64,000 nucleotides of DNA from SB25 sp029560875 (GTDB taxonomy: Bacteria; Bacteroidota; Bacteroidia; Bacteroidales; Tenuifilaceae), in NCBI GenBank assembly GCA_035388225.1, contig DAOOPM010000002.1, positions 62,001 to 126,000 on the forward strand, written 5' to 3'. Below, one piece after another: positions 1 through 7,352 of this stretch; position 1 is the stretch's first letter, and each line of letters starts with the position of its first letter. Made by a program: the position numbers and the translations under genes. Below the pieces are notes generated by a model. The model had not been told where the DNA came from. It saw only the letters and a list, made by a program, of their open reading frames with translations, and did no database searches.

Positions 1-784
1 CAAATAAAGCATGGTTATTGGGATTCAACCATTTATCCAAGTTGTTCTCAAGGAATTCTGGATCGGAAAAAAGTAGTTCATTGCCAGCAATGCCAAACCA
101 ACTTATATGATCTTCCCACCTTTTTAGTAGATTCATACTATACCATGGCAAGTTGGAGTTTCTACATATTGAATCCCATTCTAGTAATTCGTGATACTTA
201 TCTACTATTTCTACTTTACCTGTTAACCCTTTGTTAGTAATAAACCAGAAACTATCCTTTTCCAATCTTTGGAAATGTTTCTCGATAAATGCATTTGACC
301 AAGGAAGTTTATTGTTGCCAGACATTTTGAACCAATCCCACTCATTTACAAATAGGTCTATAAGATTTTCAGTCCATGGAATGGATTCGTTACTACTCAT
401 TTGCTTGTAATCCCATAGCTTCTTGTACTTGTTTATTAATGCCATATTCCAACAAATTCCATCGTTGGAAGCTATTGTGGAGTGTGAGCAGTTATCCGTA
501 TTCTCCCATACAATTAATGGCAAAAACTTATCAATCAAAGACAAATCTTTAAAGACAGATGGATTGGTCGATAGGTAGTGCCAATCCAGATTATTCTTAA
601 ACTTTTGGAGTATTTCCCCGTTCCAGTTAATGTTTGGATTTTCAGAAATTTTATGCCAATCTAAAAAGTCTCTATACTTACTAAGTTGATGGCTAGTAAA
701 ACTATAGTGATTCGAAATAAATGTTTTAAATACATCGGGATGCTTAATAAATAACGAAGTAATATCTTTAGTTATTTGGGACAT
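1..784 (-). CDS. Trp-rich tandem-repeat protein, C-terminus beyond window
   Basis: An open frame starts at the ATG at 784 and runs leftwards off the window with no stop for 261 codons. The protein consists of repeats of about 25 residues with a pattern close to [LW]-[DE]-W-x-x-[ILM]-S-x-N-x-x-[IL]-x-W-[ST]. Copies include LDWHKISENPNINW, LDWHYLSTNP, WDYKQMSSNESIPW, WDWFKMSGNNKLPW and LEWDSICRNSNLPW. No signal peptide or membrane segment is visible, so a cytoplasmic protein is likely. Similar Trp/Asn repeats are known to me from giant-virus proteins of unknown function; that link is from memory. It lies 45 nt after the 133-residue gene on the same strand, inside the putative island. Function unknown. 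Confidence 0.75.
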   Translation of the reverse strand, partial: MSQITKDITSLFIKHPDVFKTFISNHYSFTSHQLSKYRDFLDWHKISENPNINWNGEILQKFKNNLDWHYLSTNPSVFKDLSLIDKFLPLIVWENTDNCSHSTIASNDGICWNMALINKYKKLWDYKQMSSNESIPWTENLIDLFVNEWDWFKMSGNNKLPWSNAFIEKHFQRLEKDSFWFITNKGLTGKVEIVDKYHELLEWDSICRNSNLPWYSMNLLKRWEDHISWFGIAGNELLFSDPEFLENNLDKWLNPNNHALF

Positions 785-829
785 AGTGCATTACTTCTTG
801 CGGTATTGTATTGTACAAAGTGTTAGTGC

Positions 830-1231
830 CTAAAAAAGTTTCTTTCGTGCTTCTTCTGGAATTGTCATTTCTAGTTCATAGTATCTTTTCCCTCTATCAA
901 GAATTTCGTTAATAACATCAGAATTGCCTAGTTCTGATGATAAGTTAAAAAGTCGACCAACAGTTTGCTGAAATGCAAATGTGATTGTTATCTTACCATT
1001 TGAAATGTTTGGTATGTATATAGGCGACATCATATCCCAATTAAATTCATCTAGCCTATCAAGAATTTCATTTCTTGCGATGAACGCAAGAAATGATAAG
1101 TCACTTTCTGCATCAGGAGTCTCAATATAAGGATTCTTTATCTTTGTCTCTGTTTCATTAACCATTATATATAAACCACTGAAAGCTTGTGCTAGTTTAT
1201 GGTATTCTATACCCTTTCTAAAAAAGTTCAT
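830..1231 (-). CDS. hypothetical protein, 133 aa
   Basis: I do not recognise this protein. It has no signal peptide or membrane segment; the sequence is a mixed alpha/beta pattern with a hydrophobic central strand (residues 70-90) and a charged C-terminus rich in Glu, Arg and Lys. The ATG at 1231 is the first Met of the frame. It sits between a two-helix membrane protein and the Trp-repeat gene, all on the minus strand, which suggests one cargo operon of the island. Real coding is supported by length and by collinearity with neighbours only. Confidence 0.6.
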   Translation of the reverse strand: MNFFRKGIEYHKLAQAFSGLYIMVNETETKIKNPYIETPDAESDLSFLAFIARNEILDRLDEFNWDMMSPIYIPNISNGKITITFAFQQTVGRLFNLSSELGNSDVINEILDRGKRYYELEMTIPEEARKKLF

Positions 1232-1290
1232 AGTTGAAAATATTTAATTGTTTAAAAATGTTGATTTTCTAAATACAAAAATGCCTACTA

Positions 1291-1500
1291 CTATTTGCTG
1301 CTTACAAGTGCAACTATTGCCATTGCTATAAAGTGACCAATTTTGCTGCATACACCCCAAGCAATTATAAAGCCAATTGCTCCGAGAAAACTTTCTGGCT
1401 CAATCCAATTCCAGGTTATAACACCCGATAAGATCGAGATGGTTATTGTTATAATCCATAAAATAACAATAAAAGTATTGTCTTTATTAGAGTTGCTCAT
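1291..1500 (-). CDS. small membrane protein, 69 aa
   Basis: After a short polar start (MSNSNKDNT) the protein is almost wholly hydrophobic, with two predicted membrane helices at about residues 10-28 and 36-62 separated by a short Trp- and Pro-containing turn. I do not recognise a family. The inner membrane is the likely location. It lies between the lipoprotein gene and the 133-residue gene on the same strand with short gaps, and was probably transcribed with them. A plus-strand frame over the same bases is a shadow with no promoter or family features. Confidence 0.5.
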   Translation of the reverse strand: MSNSNKDNTFIVILWIITITISILSGVITWNWIEPESFLGAIGFIIAWGVCSKIGHFIAMAIVALVSSK

Positions 1501-1531
1501 TTGTTTAGTTGTTATTAATAGCCAATTTAGG

Positions 1532-2155
1532 TTACTTGTTTTCAGACATTATTTGATTAACAATGCTTTCATTAAACTTCATTCTTAATATATCAGGGGC
1601 AGATTCAGAACTTTTGTCCAAAAACTTCCAATTTAATCCATTGTCATTAGATATTCCAATGACTTCTCCTCCAGTTTTTACTTCGTCAAATTTTTTCTTT
1701 GCTATGAAATATACTACCACTGTATATAACTTATCAGTTTCGAGGTCAATTTTTTTTGTGATTTCACCAACTTCAAACTTTATTGTAAGGTTATTTTTTA
1801 TAGCACTTCTTTTTATATCTCGGACAGTTTCTCTAAATACATCTTTAACTAGATCCATATTGTAATCGTCTGGCAGGTTCTTTTTCATCCAAATAAACAT
1901 ATCTGGATAGCAATAGCGAATAGCAGTCTCTGGGTCTTCGCCATAAAATGCTGTTAAATATTCTTTCAGCTGTGATTTTAAGTTATTCTCGATAGAGTCG
2001 TTGCTTATTTTGGCTATTTGATTCTTCTCATAAGAATGTTTATTGCTTGGTTCGTTATAGCAAGAGTATAAAAGTAATGTTGTTAGGATTGGGTAAATTA
2101 CCTTTATGATACTCGTTCTTATGTTGAATTTATAAGTTAAGTGTCTTGTTGTCAT
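1532..2155 (-). CDS. putative lipoprotein, 207 aa
   Basis: The N-terminus has basic residues, a hydrophobic stretch and a lipobox-like LLLYSC ending at Cys32, so export and lipid anchoring are likely. The rest is a soluble domain of about 175 residues with alternating strands and helices; the region LKEYLTAFYGEDPETAIRYC resembles the opening helices of NTF2/SnoaL-like folds often seen in Bacteroidota lipoproteins. That fold assignment is inference. The n-region is unusually long (about 18 residues) but no other in-frame Met precedes the lipobox. It is the first gene of the minus-strand cargo block after the gap holding the candidate small RNA. Confidence 0.6.
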   Translation of the reverse strand: MTTRHLTYKFNIRTSIIKVIYPILTTLLLYSCYNEPSNKHSYEKNQIAKISNDSIENNLKSQLKEYLTAFYGEDPETAIRYCYPDMFIWMKKNLPDDYNMDLVKDVFRETVRDIKRSAIKNNLTIKFEVGEITKKIDLETDKLYTVVVYFIAKKKFDEVKTGGEVIGISNDNGLNWKFLDKSSESAPDILRMKFNESIVNQIMSENK

Positions 2156-2301
2156 TGGTAAATTTGTAAGATGTGATTAACTTAAGTGCTTTAACATAAT
2201 GAAGTTATACAATTATTCATTTCGATTGTTGAAAAAAATAGATTTTTTATTAACAAGGTGATGAATTCCTAAACTCTAATATGGTCTTGTTTGGTTAAAT
2301 C

Positions 2302-2309
2302 TAGATTTG
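2302..2309 (+). promoter_or_regulatory. -7 box of a candidate small RNA
   Basis: TAGATTTG matches the Bacteroidota -7 consensus TAnnTTTG exactly. No TTG lies at the usual spacing upstream, so the -33 element is weak or absent. Initiation would fall near 2316, about 90 nt before a plus-strand terminator, with no other plus-strand gene nearby. Confidence 0.4.
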
Positions 2310-2315
2310 ACAGGA

Positions 2316-2444
2316 CTATAATGATAGGTAATCTAATAAAATTTATTAGGAGAGATATTTCTCAACTTTATTAAGTCTAGTGTAATAGGAGAAGGGGTGT
2401 AATAAGAAAGGCTACTATAAGTAGCCTTTCTTTGTTTTTTTTAT
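2316..2444 (+). ncRNA. candidate small RNA or tiny peptide mRNA of the island
   Basis: Between the ATPase and lipoprotein genes, the plus strand holds a consensus -7 box (2302-2309), a perfect 17-nt palindrome (CTAATAAA-A-TTTATTAG, 2333-2349) and a strong intrinsic terminator (2404-2443). No plus-strand gene lies upstream to need that terminator, so a transcript of about 125 nt is the simplest reading. It also contains a 17-codon frame at 2321-2374 (MIGNLIKFIRRDISQLY) with an amphipathic pattern. Whether the product acts as RNA, as a peptide, or not at all cannot be told from the sequence. Confidence 0.4.
2404..2443 (+). terminator. intrinsic terminator
   Basis: A 12-bp perfect stem (AAGAAAGGCTAC / GTAGCCTTTCTT) with a TATAA loop is followed on the plus strand by TGTTTTTTTTATT. 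The T-tract is on the plus side only, so it best serves a plus-strand transcript, though it may also stop the minus-strand ATPase message ending at 2453. Confidence 0.75.
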
Positions 2445-2452
2445 TCGTTCGT

Positions 2453-3415
2453 TTAAACCTCTTGACTATCTGGACAAATGGATTTTAATGTGTTGAGCCA
2501 TTGATAAGTTTTTGTTCTTCCTATAGGTAATCCCTCAGCTTTCAATAAATCGTAAATTTTTGCTTTGCTAATATTATTTGATAGTAATTCAATCGCTTTG
2601 GGTTTGTAAGTTTCTAGTATATCTGTTTTTGTATTGTTAGGCACAAGGTTTTCAAATGGTACTCTTATGCCCGTATTTCTGAAGGTCATATTAGAAAGAA
2701 ACTCTAACTTGTATGATTCATTTTTGTATGAACTTTCCAGATAATTACCCTTTACAATACAAAGGTGTCTATAGTTATTATCGGAAGGATCTTTTCTGAG
2801 TTCCATTACCAACCTCATTTTTGCCTCAAAACCTTGCGATCCTAAAAGATTATCCTTAGAAGGTGCGAGGTTTTGTGTTCGTTTTCCTGTGTGATGCAAG
2901 TATAAAACTAGACAGTTAAACTTTTTTGCAATATTAGAGTACTTGTTAATATAGTAACGCACCTTTGTGCTAGAGTTTATTTCTCCATCGTATAGATCAG
3001 AGAAAGCATCAATTATAACAATATCAGCAGGTGCAGTATTTAGCTCCTCCTCAATTTTATCTAAAATGTCATCTGTTTCAAATATAAACCTTAAATTTTC
3101 ATACATCTCATAGTGAGAAGATGAACCTACTTGTTTGTATAGAAGATAACTAATTGCAAATTCATCATCCTCAGTACTAACATAAATTACACTATTGTAT
3201 GTGGCATTAATTTGCCAGCCTAGAAATTGATCTTTACCTGTAGCAATATCCATTGCTAATGCTCTAAGAAATGAACTTTTACCGCTGTCGGATTCTCCTG
3301 CAATGGCGCAAACGCCAACTTTAGGTAATATTGGACTAACTATGGTCGGCATTTCTGTAATGCCTTTCTGAAGCAATGTACTTCCTTTGGTTGAATATGG
3401 ATATTTTATGTTCAT
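2453..3415 (-). CDS. RepA/RadA-like AAA ATPase of a mobile element
   Basis: This is a P-loop ATPase of the AAA_25/RepA-helicase type, common in Bacteroidota integrative elements. Visible features are Walker A GESDSGKS (about residue 40), a Walker B strand IVIIDAFSDL (about 132-141) followed by LVLYLHHTGK, and a C-terminal helix-turn-helix-like region (KIYDLLKAEGLPIGRTKTYQ). By family it could act in element replication. The frame opens at 3442 but that start lies inside the upstream HTH gene; the Met at 3415 lies just after that gene's stop and begins a normal domain, so I prefer it (320 aa). Confidence 0.8.
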   Translation of the reverse strand: MNIKYPYSTKGSTLLQKGITEMPTIVSPILPKVGVCAIAGESDSGKSSFLRALAMDIATGKDQFLGWQINATYNSVIYVSTEDDEFAISYLLYKQVGSSSHYEMYENLRFIFETDDILDKIEEELNTAPADIVIIDAFSDLYDGEINSSTKVRYYINKYSNIAKKFNCLVLYLHHTGKRTQNLAPSKDNLLGSQGFEAKMRLVMELRKDPSDNNYRHLCIVKGNYLESSYKNESYKLEFLSNMTFRNTGIRVPFENLVPNNTKTDILETYKPKAIELLSNNISKAKIYDLLKAEGLPIGRTKTYQWLNTLKSICPDSQEV

Positions 3416-3420
3416 TAAGT

Positions 3421-3699
3421 TTAAATATTTTTGATTATACATTTTTCAATAACTGTTTGTAAATCTGATTTTTTGAAATATAACTTGCCTCCAAACTTTG
3501 AGTAGTTAATCATACCCTTCTCCTTATAGTTCATAATAGTTCTAAGGCTTACTCCCATAAATTTTGCCGCACTTTTAGTGTCTAACCATTCATCATTGTT
3601 TTTAGGCATAATATATGCCCTTAACTCTTCAATAATGCCTTGCATTGCTATTAAGATTTTTGTGTTTTCTTCTATTCTATAGTTTATGTCTATATTCAT
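3421..3699 (-). CDS. excisionase-like HTH protein (HTH_17), 92 aa
   Basis: After a helical N-terminus of about 35 residues comes a MerR/excisionase-type winged helix: EWLDTKSAAKFMGVSLRTIM, then NYKEKGMINYSKFGGKLYF and KKSDLQTVIE, the usual order of recognition helix, wing and C-terminal helix in HTH_17. Such proteins bind att or promoter DNA of mobile elements and act as directionality factors or regulators. It lies directly upstream of the RepA-like ATPase gene, a pairing common in Bacteroidota integrative elements. Whether it is a true Xis is inference, since no integrase is in the window. Confidence 0.8.
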   Translation of the reverse strand: MNIDINYRIEENTKILIAMQGIIEELRAYIMPKNNDEWLDTKSAAKFMGVSLRTIMNYKEKGMINYSKFGGKLYFKKSDLQTVIEKCIIKNI

Positions 3700-4038
3700 A
3701 TTTATTTATAATTGAATTAATTACTAGGGTAGAGTTGCTCCCTTTGCATGGTACTCCAGTAATCTCCCTGCTGTAGATACCCTCCAATTTTGTTCTAATG
3801 CCTTGCCTAAGTGGCTCACCTTCATTGTCGTAATTGTTTTAAGTTTATTACTATGGTTTCTGTTTTAATATTATAATTTCTCAGAGAAACCTTTTCGTAA
3901 GAAATCTTGACAAAGATGATTGGATTTTAATTTAGGGCAAATGAACAGTATTTACAGTGCTTAATTATTTTAAGCATCAGTATTAGCGGGTATATTTAAA
4001 ATGTGGATTGTTGTATATATCTGTCTGATAGAGTACTG
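3700..4038. other. gap with a tiny ORF only
   Basis: This 339-nt stretch between the HTH gene and the 311-residue gene holds only the 33-codon frame at 3724-3825. The half nearest the 311-residue gene is very AT-rich. I see no RNA gene, terminator or clear promoter match in it. Confidence 0.5.
3724..3825 (-). CDS. possible 33-aa leader ORF
   Basis: ATG at 3825 to TAG at 3724 encodes 33 residues (MKVSHLGKALEQNWRVSTAG... ending GATLP) just 24 nt before the HTH gene. Its base composition is less AT-rich than the surrounding gap. No family is recognised. It could be a leader peptide, a remnant of a longer gene, or chance. Confidence 0.25.
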   Translation of the reverse strand: MKVSHLGKALEQNWRVSTAGRLLEYHAKGATLP

Positions 4039-4974
4039 TCAATGTTGTAAATACTTAGAAAAGATTTCTTTCAGTTCCTTCTCCCCTTTGTAATTAGCAT
4101 ATTTGGATTGATCATATGGGCTTCTCAGGTTTGTAAATTCTTTTTGCTTTGAATTTAGAAAAACTGGATTACGCTCAAAGTACCCCCAAGTTTTATTGCC
4201 TTTTGGTAATTCGCAGAAGCTTAAAAAACTGTGTATAAAATTAGCAAAGGAGGAACTTTCTTTCATCCAAACAATTGGGTCACTGGGTGGGTAGCCACTA
4301 AAGAAGTCAATGAAAGGCTTAATGCTTGTATGATTAATGAATCCTTTTTTATGTAACTCTTCTGCAATAGCTTTTAATGTATTTCCTTCATTCTTAAAAG
4401 TTATTATGCTTGGCTTTATTTTTAATTTCCAGTAATAATTCGAAAGCCCATAGTTTAATTTCTTAACAAAATTGTATTCAATCTGACTAATTTTTTTTAT
4501 TGAATTGAGAGCGCTTTTATATTGAGAGTTTTTAAGTTCATTGAATTGTATCTCTTCATATATAGGCTCTTCATCACAGTACTCGTATTCTGGATTGGTT
4601 AATATTAAAACTGAGTAATCATATTCAGGCCTAAGAATGAACTCGCTTTGATATGGAATGTATTTGTTTATAAGTGATTGTGTATCTTCTATAAGACTTG
4701 AAATAAGTTGTAGTGAATTTCTTTTCTCATTTAAGGTATACAATTTTAATAGAGACCTAACGTCAGGGTAAATTTGTTTATATAGAATAGACTCAAAACT
4801 TAAATCTGTGAAGAATGCATCTTCCGTTTTCTTGCTGAAGCTAAATATTCTATAGTTTATAGTTCTTTTCTCGTAAAAATCATCATCATCTATCACAATA
4901 ACAAAAGAAAATTTGTTTTGGAGGAAGTCAATGTTTCTATGTATTTTTCTAATTATTTCACTGTCAGATTCCAT
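4039..4974 (-). CDS. hypothetical island protein, 311 aa
   Basis: I do not recognise a family with certainty. The protein is soluble, Lys/Glu/Ile-rich and mostly helical, with an acidic run IDDDD near residue 30 and a C-terminal part (about 195-311) containing the segment ELHKKGFINHTSIKPFIDFF. Genes of this size with such a C-terminal region often stand upstream of the HTH/RepA pair in Bacteroidota integrative elements (from memory, unverified). It is the last gene before the tRNA-like fragment at 5114-5154. No catalytic motif is evident. Confidence 0.6.
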   Translation of the reverse strand: MESDSEIIRKIHRNIDFLQNKFSFVIVIDDDDFYEKRTINYRIFSFSKKTEDAFFTDLSFESILYKQIYPDVRSLLKLYTLNEKRNSLQLISSLIEDTQSLINKYIPYQSEFILRPEYDYSVLILTNPEYEYCDEEPIYEEIQFNELKNSQYKSALNSIKKISQIEYNFVKKLNYGLSNYYWKLKIKPSIITFKNEGNTLKAIAEELHKKGFINHTSIKPFIDFFSGYPPSDPIVWMKESSSFANFIHSFLSFCELPKGNKTWGYFERNPVFLNSKQKEFTNLRSPYDQSKYANYKGEKELKEIFSKYLQH

Positions 4975-5046
4975 TGCAATTTAAACAATTTTATTGCTAA
5001 ATTATTAAATAAAATCTAACTTTACCATAAGTTCTTTCTTAAGATT

Positions 5047-5101
5047 TTGAATTGTATATAGGTGGTGAATTCGGAGGACTCACAGGTAATTGAATTGTAT
5101 A
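5047..5101. repeat. 12-bp direct repeat next to the att-like site
   Basis: TTGAATTGTATA occurs at 5047-5058 and again at 5090-5101, 31 bases apart and just inside the putative island end. Short direct repeats near an attachment core can be arm-type binding sites for an integrase or excisionase; that role is inference. Confidence 0.4.
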
Positions 5102-5113
5102 CACTTATTATTT

Positions 5114-5154
5114 ATGGATATAGTAGGGGTAGTTCGACTCCCCTTACCTCCACA
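5114..5154 (+). other. 3'-end fragment of a tmRNA/tRNA gene (probable att site)
   Basis: The plus strand reads GTTCGACTCCCC (T-loop and 3' half of the T-stem, 5132-5143) and then TACCTCC-A (5145-5152), the form of a tRNA-like acceptor 3' strand plus discriminator. It is followed at once by an intrinsic terminator. No matching 5' half lies upstream, where a minus-strand gene begins at 4974. The U in CCUCC would make a G3-U70 wobble if the 5' end is GGGG, as in alanine-accepting tmRNA, so ssrA is favoured. Against a clean T-arm, the AGGGG/CCCCT stem encloses 10 nt instead of 7, which could reflect a recombination junction. Confidence 0.5.
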
Positions 5155-5156
5155 GG

Positions 5157-5189
5157 AAAGGTTCGATTGTATCGAGCCTTTTTTATTTT
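5157..5189 (+). terminator. intrinsic terminator after the tRNA-like fragment
   Basis: A 10-bp stem (AAGGTTCGAT / ATCGAGCCTT, one G-T pair) with a TGT loop is followed by TTTTATTTT on the plus strand. No intact plus-strand gene precedes it, which fits the original terminator of an RNA gene now represented only by its 3' end. It overlaps the stop codon of the convergent minus-strand lipoprotein gene. Confidence 0.75.
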
Positions 5190-5617
5190 AACACTACTTT
5201 AGATTTAGCATTCTGCAGTGCTTCATTTGTTGCGTATTTTAGCATGTTGTAGGACCATGTTGCTCCAGATATCACATCAACATCATCAATGTTTTGATGC
5301 TTTATAAGTTTTTCAGGATATTTCAGAACACCTTGCCAATCGTCGCGGCACTGTTGCATATATAAATCGTTGCCTATATAATGTTTTTCGTAGTTGTAGT
5401 CAAAAACTTCATGGGAGGATGAATCGATAATCTTAAAGTCGACATCAACAATCTTACCGTTTTCAATCTTTATTTGCACCTGTCCCCAGAAGTTTTCATC
5501 ATTGTATATGGCTTTGGATTTTCCATTGTAAACTCCATCAGTGTACTTTATCGGTTTTTGGCAACTATATAAAATCACAAGCAGAATTATGCTCATTCCG
5601 AATACTTTACTTTTCAT
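5183..5617 (-). CDS. FMN-binding-domain lipoprotein
   Basis: A lipoprotein signal ends in LYSC (Cys19). The mature domain resembles FMN_bind (PF04205): it opens with the strand pair DGVYNGKSKAIY, has the central GKIVDVDFKIIDSS segment and ends with DVISGATWS (about 114-122). In RnfG/NqrC-type proteins FMN is attached through a phosphodiester bond to the last Ser/Thr of S-G-A-T-x-[ST]; here that position is Ser122. The protein therefore probably sits in the periplasm or at the outer membrane and carries covalent flavin for electron transfer. Lone FMN_bind lipoproteins are common but poorly characterised. It is the first gene outside the putative island. Confidence 0.75.
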   Translation of the reverse strand: MKSKVFGMSIILLVILYSCQKPIKYTDGVYNGKSKAIYNDENFWGQVQIKIENGKIVDVDFKIIDSSSHEVFDYNYEKHYIGNDLYMQQCRDDWQGVLKYPEKLIKHQNIDDVDVISGATWSYNMLKYATNEALQNAKSKVVLK

Positions 5618-5810
5618 AAATAGTAGATTTTAAAAAGTTTTTTTGATATTTGATAGTAAGATACACTTAGGTGAAAATACCCTAAGATTTGCCCATAACT
5701 TTTTTGTCTTTGATGCTATGCATGCATTACATTAACAAAAAAAGTGTCAATGCAATGCTCCGTTGGCTGAGGAGTTTTGAATCCGATGGGGAAGGAGCCT
5801 CTTTCTTTTT

Positions 5811-5838
5811 TAAAAAAATGGCAGGATTAACCTGCCAT
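5811..5838 (-). terminator. intrinsic terminator
   Basis: ATGGCAGG-ATTAA-CCTGCCAT forms a perfect 8-bp stem; on the minus strand it is followed by a run of seven T. It ends the message of the membrane protein gene whose stop lies at 5858. Confidence 0.8.
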
Positions 5839-5857
5839 CTCTTGAATTATAAAATTT

Positions 5858-6583
5858 TTACTCCGTAGTGGTCGGGATGTCTGTTCCCTTTTTGGCTCTA
5901 TTTGCACATCTATCGCAAAGGTCAGTGATGTTTTTTAACTCTCTTGCGTTGGCAACAGTTCCTTCAAATATCTCGTTTGTTCTGTTTGTATTTATGTATG
6001 AGCAGTCTTGGTAAAGATGGTAACTCTTACCCGATTTGGTCCAGTAAACATGGTTGTTTCCATTGTTAAGTGATTTAACCTCCTCGGTTTGCTCAGCATA
6101 CTCTTCCTGTGATGGTGGATTGAAATCGGTTCCAGTTATACCTGCAATTACTAGCGCAACAACAGCAATCGATCCAAGAATTCCTTTTTGTTTCCCGCTC
6201 ATGTTTTTGTTAGTGAAAATAAGAATCACAAGAGGCAGGAATGCTATAATGGCTATAATTAAGCCAAGTTGATTTTGAACAAAAAACTTGATTTTGTCTT
6301 TTTCAGATGCAGGGTCAAGTCTGTTGGATTTTTTCCATAGAATAGAGCCAACTACTGCAAAAATTAAATCAGCAACAATTAGCACAATTAACCATGTCAT
6401 ATTAATAGGCACTTTCCTGAGTAAAAGGATTGCCCCAACTTCAAAACCAATTGCGATAATCCATGATACAATAGCAATTATTCGTAGATTCTTAGCCTTT
6501 GCTTTGCTTTCATCTGTAGCAATAAAAGTTTTTGTTGATGTGGTTGAAGAATCTGAATCTTCAATTTTGGTGATTTTAGCCAT
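5858..6583 (-). CDS. membrane protein with C-terminal Cys-rich motif, 241 aa
   Basis: A polar Ser/Thr-rich N-terminus (about 30 residues) is followed by four hydrophobic helices (about 35-55, 62-82, 105-125 and 135-152). A soluble C-terminal domain has HLYQDCSYI followed later by DLCDRC, a spacing consistent with a small metal-binding or disulfide fold. An upstream in-frame TTG at 6598 exists, but a GGAGG Shine-Dalgarno sequence lies 8 nt before the ATG at 6583, so I use the ATG. The same C-terminal motif occurs in many unrelated membrane proteins and does not fix a function. Confidence 0.7.
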   Translation of the reverse strand: MAKITKIEDSDSSTTSTKTFIATDESKAKAKNLRIIAIVSWIIAIGFEVGAILLLRKVPINMTWLIVLIVADLIFAVVGSILWKKSNRLDPASEKDKIKFFVQNQLGLIIAIIAFLPLVILIFTNKNMSGKQKGILGSIAVVALVIAGITGTDFNPPSQEEYAEQTEEVKSLNNGNNHVYWTKSGKSYHLYQDCSYINTNRTNEIFEGTVANARELKNITDLCDRCANRAKKGTDIPTTTE

Positions 6584-6895
6584 TTTTATTTCCTCCAATT
6601 TTATTGATGAAATTTCGAATTAAATAGATTGTTACAATTATACAAAGAATATTTGATGTTTAGGAATATTCAAATAAAGATTCGATCAATAAGCCAAGAA
6701 TGATTATTTGGTTATCCCATTATTATCAATTAAATTTTTATCATTTTAAAAGAATTGATAAAGTTTAAGCAATGCAAAAGTAAATATTTGCTAAATATTT
6801 TTTTAGAAGTTCGAGTTTTGAAGTTATTAATAAATGCCTTAACTTACGTTTTGAATTGTAACGGTGTTTTATTATGAATTTTAAAAAATAAAACT
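6584..6895. other. divergent AT-rich intergenic region
   Basis: This 312-nt gap separates two divergent genes. On the minus strand TACTTTTG (6775-6782) matches the -7 consensus and could drive the membrane protein gene with a leader of about 185 nt. No RNA gene or repeat is apparent. Confidence 0.4.
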
Positions 6896-7348
6896 ATGAT
6901 TGATAGTATATTAAAAGGATTGCAAGACCAGGTTGGGCAAGAAATTTTAGCCAAAACTGATGTGAAATCTTCACAACTAGGTAGTGTTTTTTCTGTAATT
7001 GGAGATGCTGCCAAATCTGAAGTTAAGAAATCGATGGTGAGCGATGGTTTAAGTACTGTAATGAATCTGTTCTCCAATAAGCAAAACAGCGCTCAAGCAA
7101 ATCTTTTACAATCTGGAATTTCAAGTGCGATTATTTCTGGTTTAGTTAGTAAACTTGGGCTATCTCAATCAACATCTAAAATTATTTCCGAAATAGCAGT
7201 ACCTGCTTTAATGAATTTAATTACTAAAAAGAATAGCGAAACGCCAGATGATGATCCATCGCCTCTTCAAAATATCTTTGGCGATAATAAGGGCATTGGA
7301 GATGTCGCTGGGAAACTACTTGGGAATTTGTTTAACCGTAAAAAATAA
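6896..7348 (+). CDS. DUF937/YidB-like protein, 150 aa
   Basis: The protein is soluble, rich in Ser, Gly, Leu and Ile, and composed of short amphipathic helices: ILKGLQDQVGQEIL at the start, then SKLGLSQSTSKIISEIAVPA and LMNLITKK, and a Gly-rich end GDVAGKLLGNLF. This resembles DUF937 (YidB-like) proteins, whose molecular role is not established. It is followed after 4 nt by a helix-hairpin-helix protein gene, so the two are almost surely co-translated. The divergent membrane protein gene upstream does not share its strand. Confidence 0.65.
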   Translation: MIDSILKGLQDQVGQEILAKTDVKSSQLGSVFSVIGDAAKSEVKKSMVSDGLSTVMNLFSNKQNSAQANLLQSGISSAIISGLVSKLGLSQSTSKIISEIAVPALMNLITKKNSETPDDDPSPLQNIFGDNKGIGDVAGKLLGNLFNRKK

Positions 7349-7352
7349 AAAC

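Noticed and set aside
1563..1865. 100-codon plus-strand frame opposite the lipoprotein gene
   Set aside because: The minus-strand frame has a signal sequence with lipobox; the plus-strand frame has no domain features.
5114..5154. A complete tmRNA or tRNA gene ending here
   Set aside because: The bases upstream give no matching acceptor 5' strand, D-arm or tag-peptide region, and a minus-strand gene begins at 4974. Only the 3' end is present.
7248..7352. N-terminal extension of the DUF4332 protein
   Set aside because: It overlaps the DUF937 gene in another frame and adds no domain; the ATG at 7353 is well placed.
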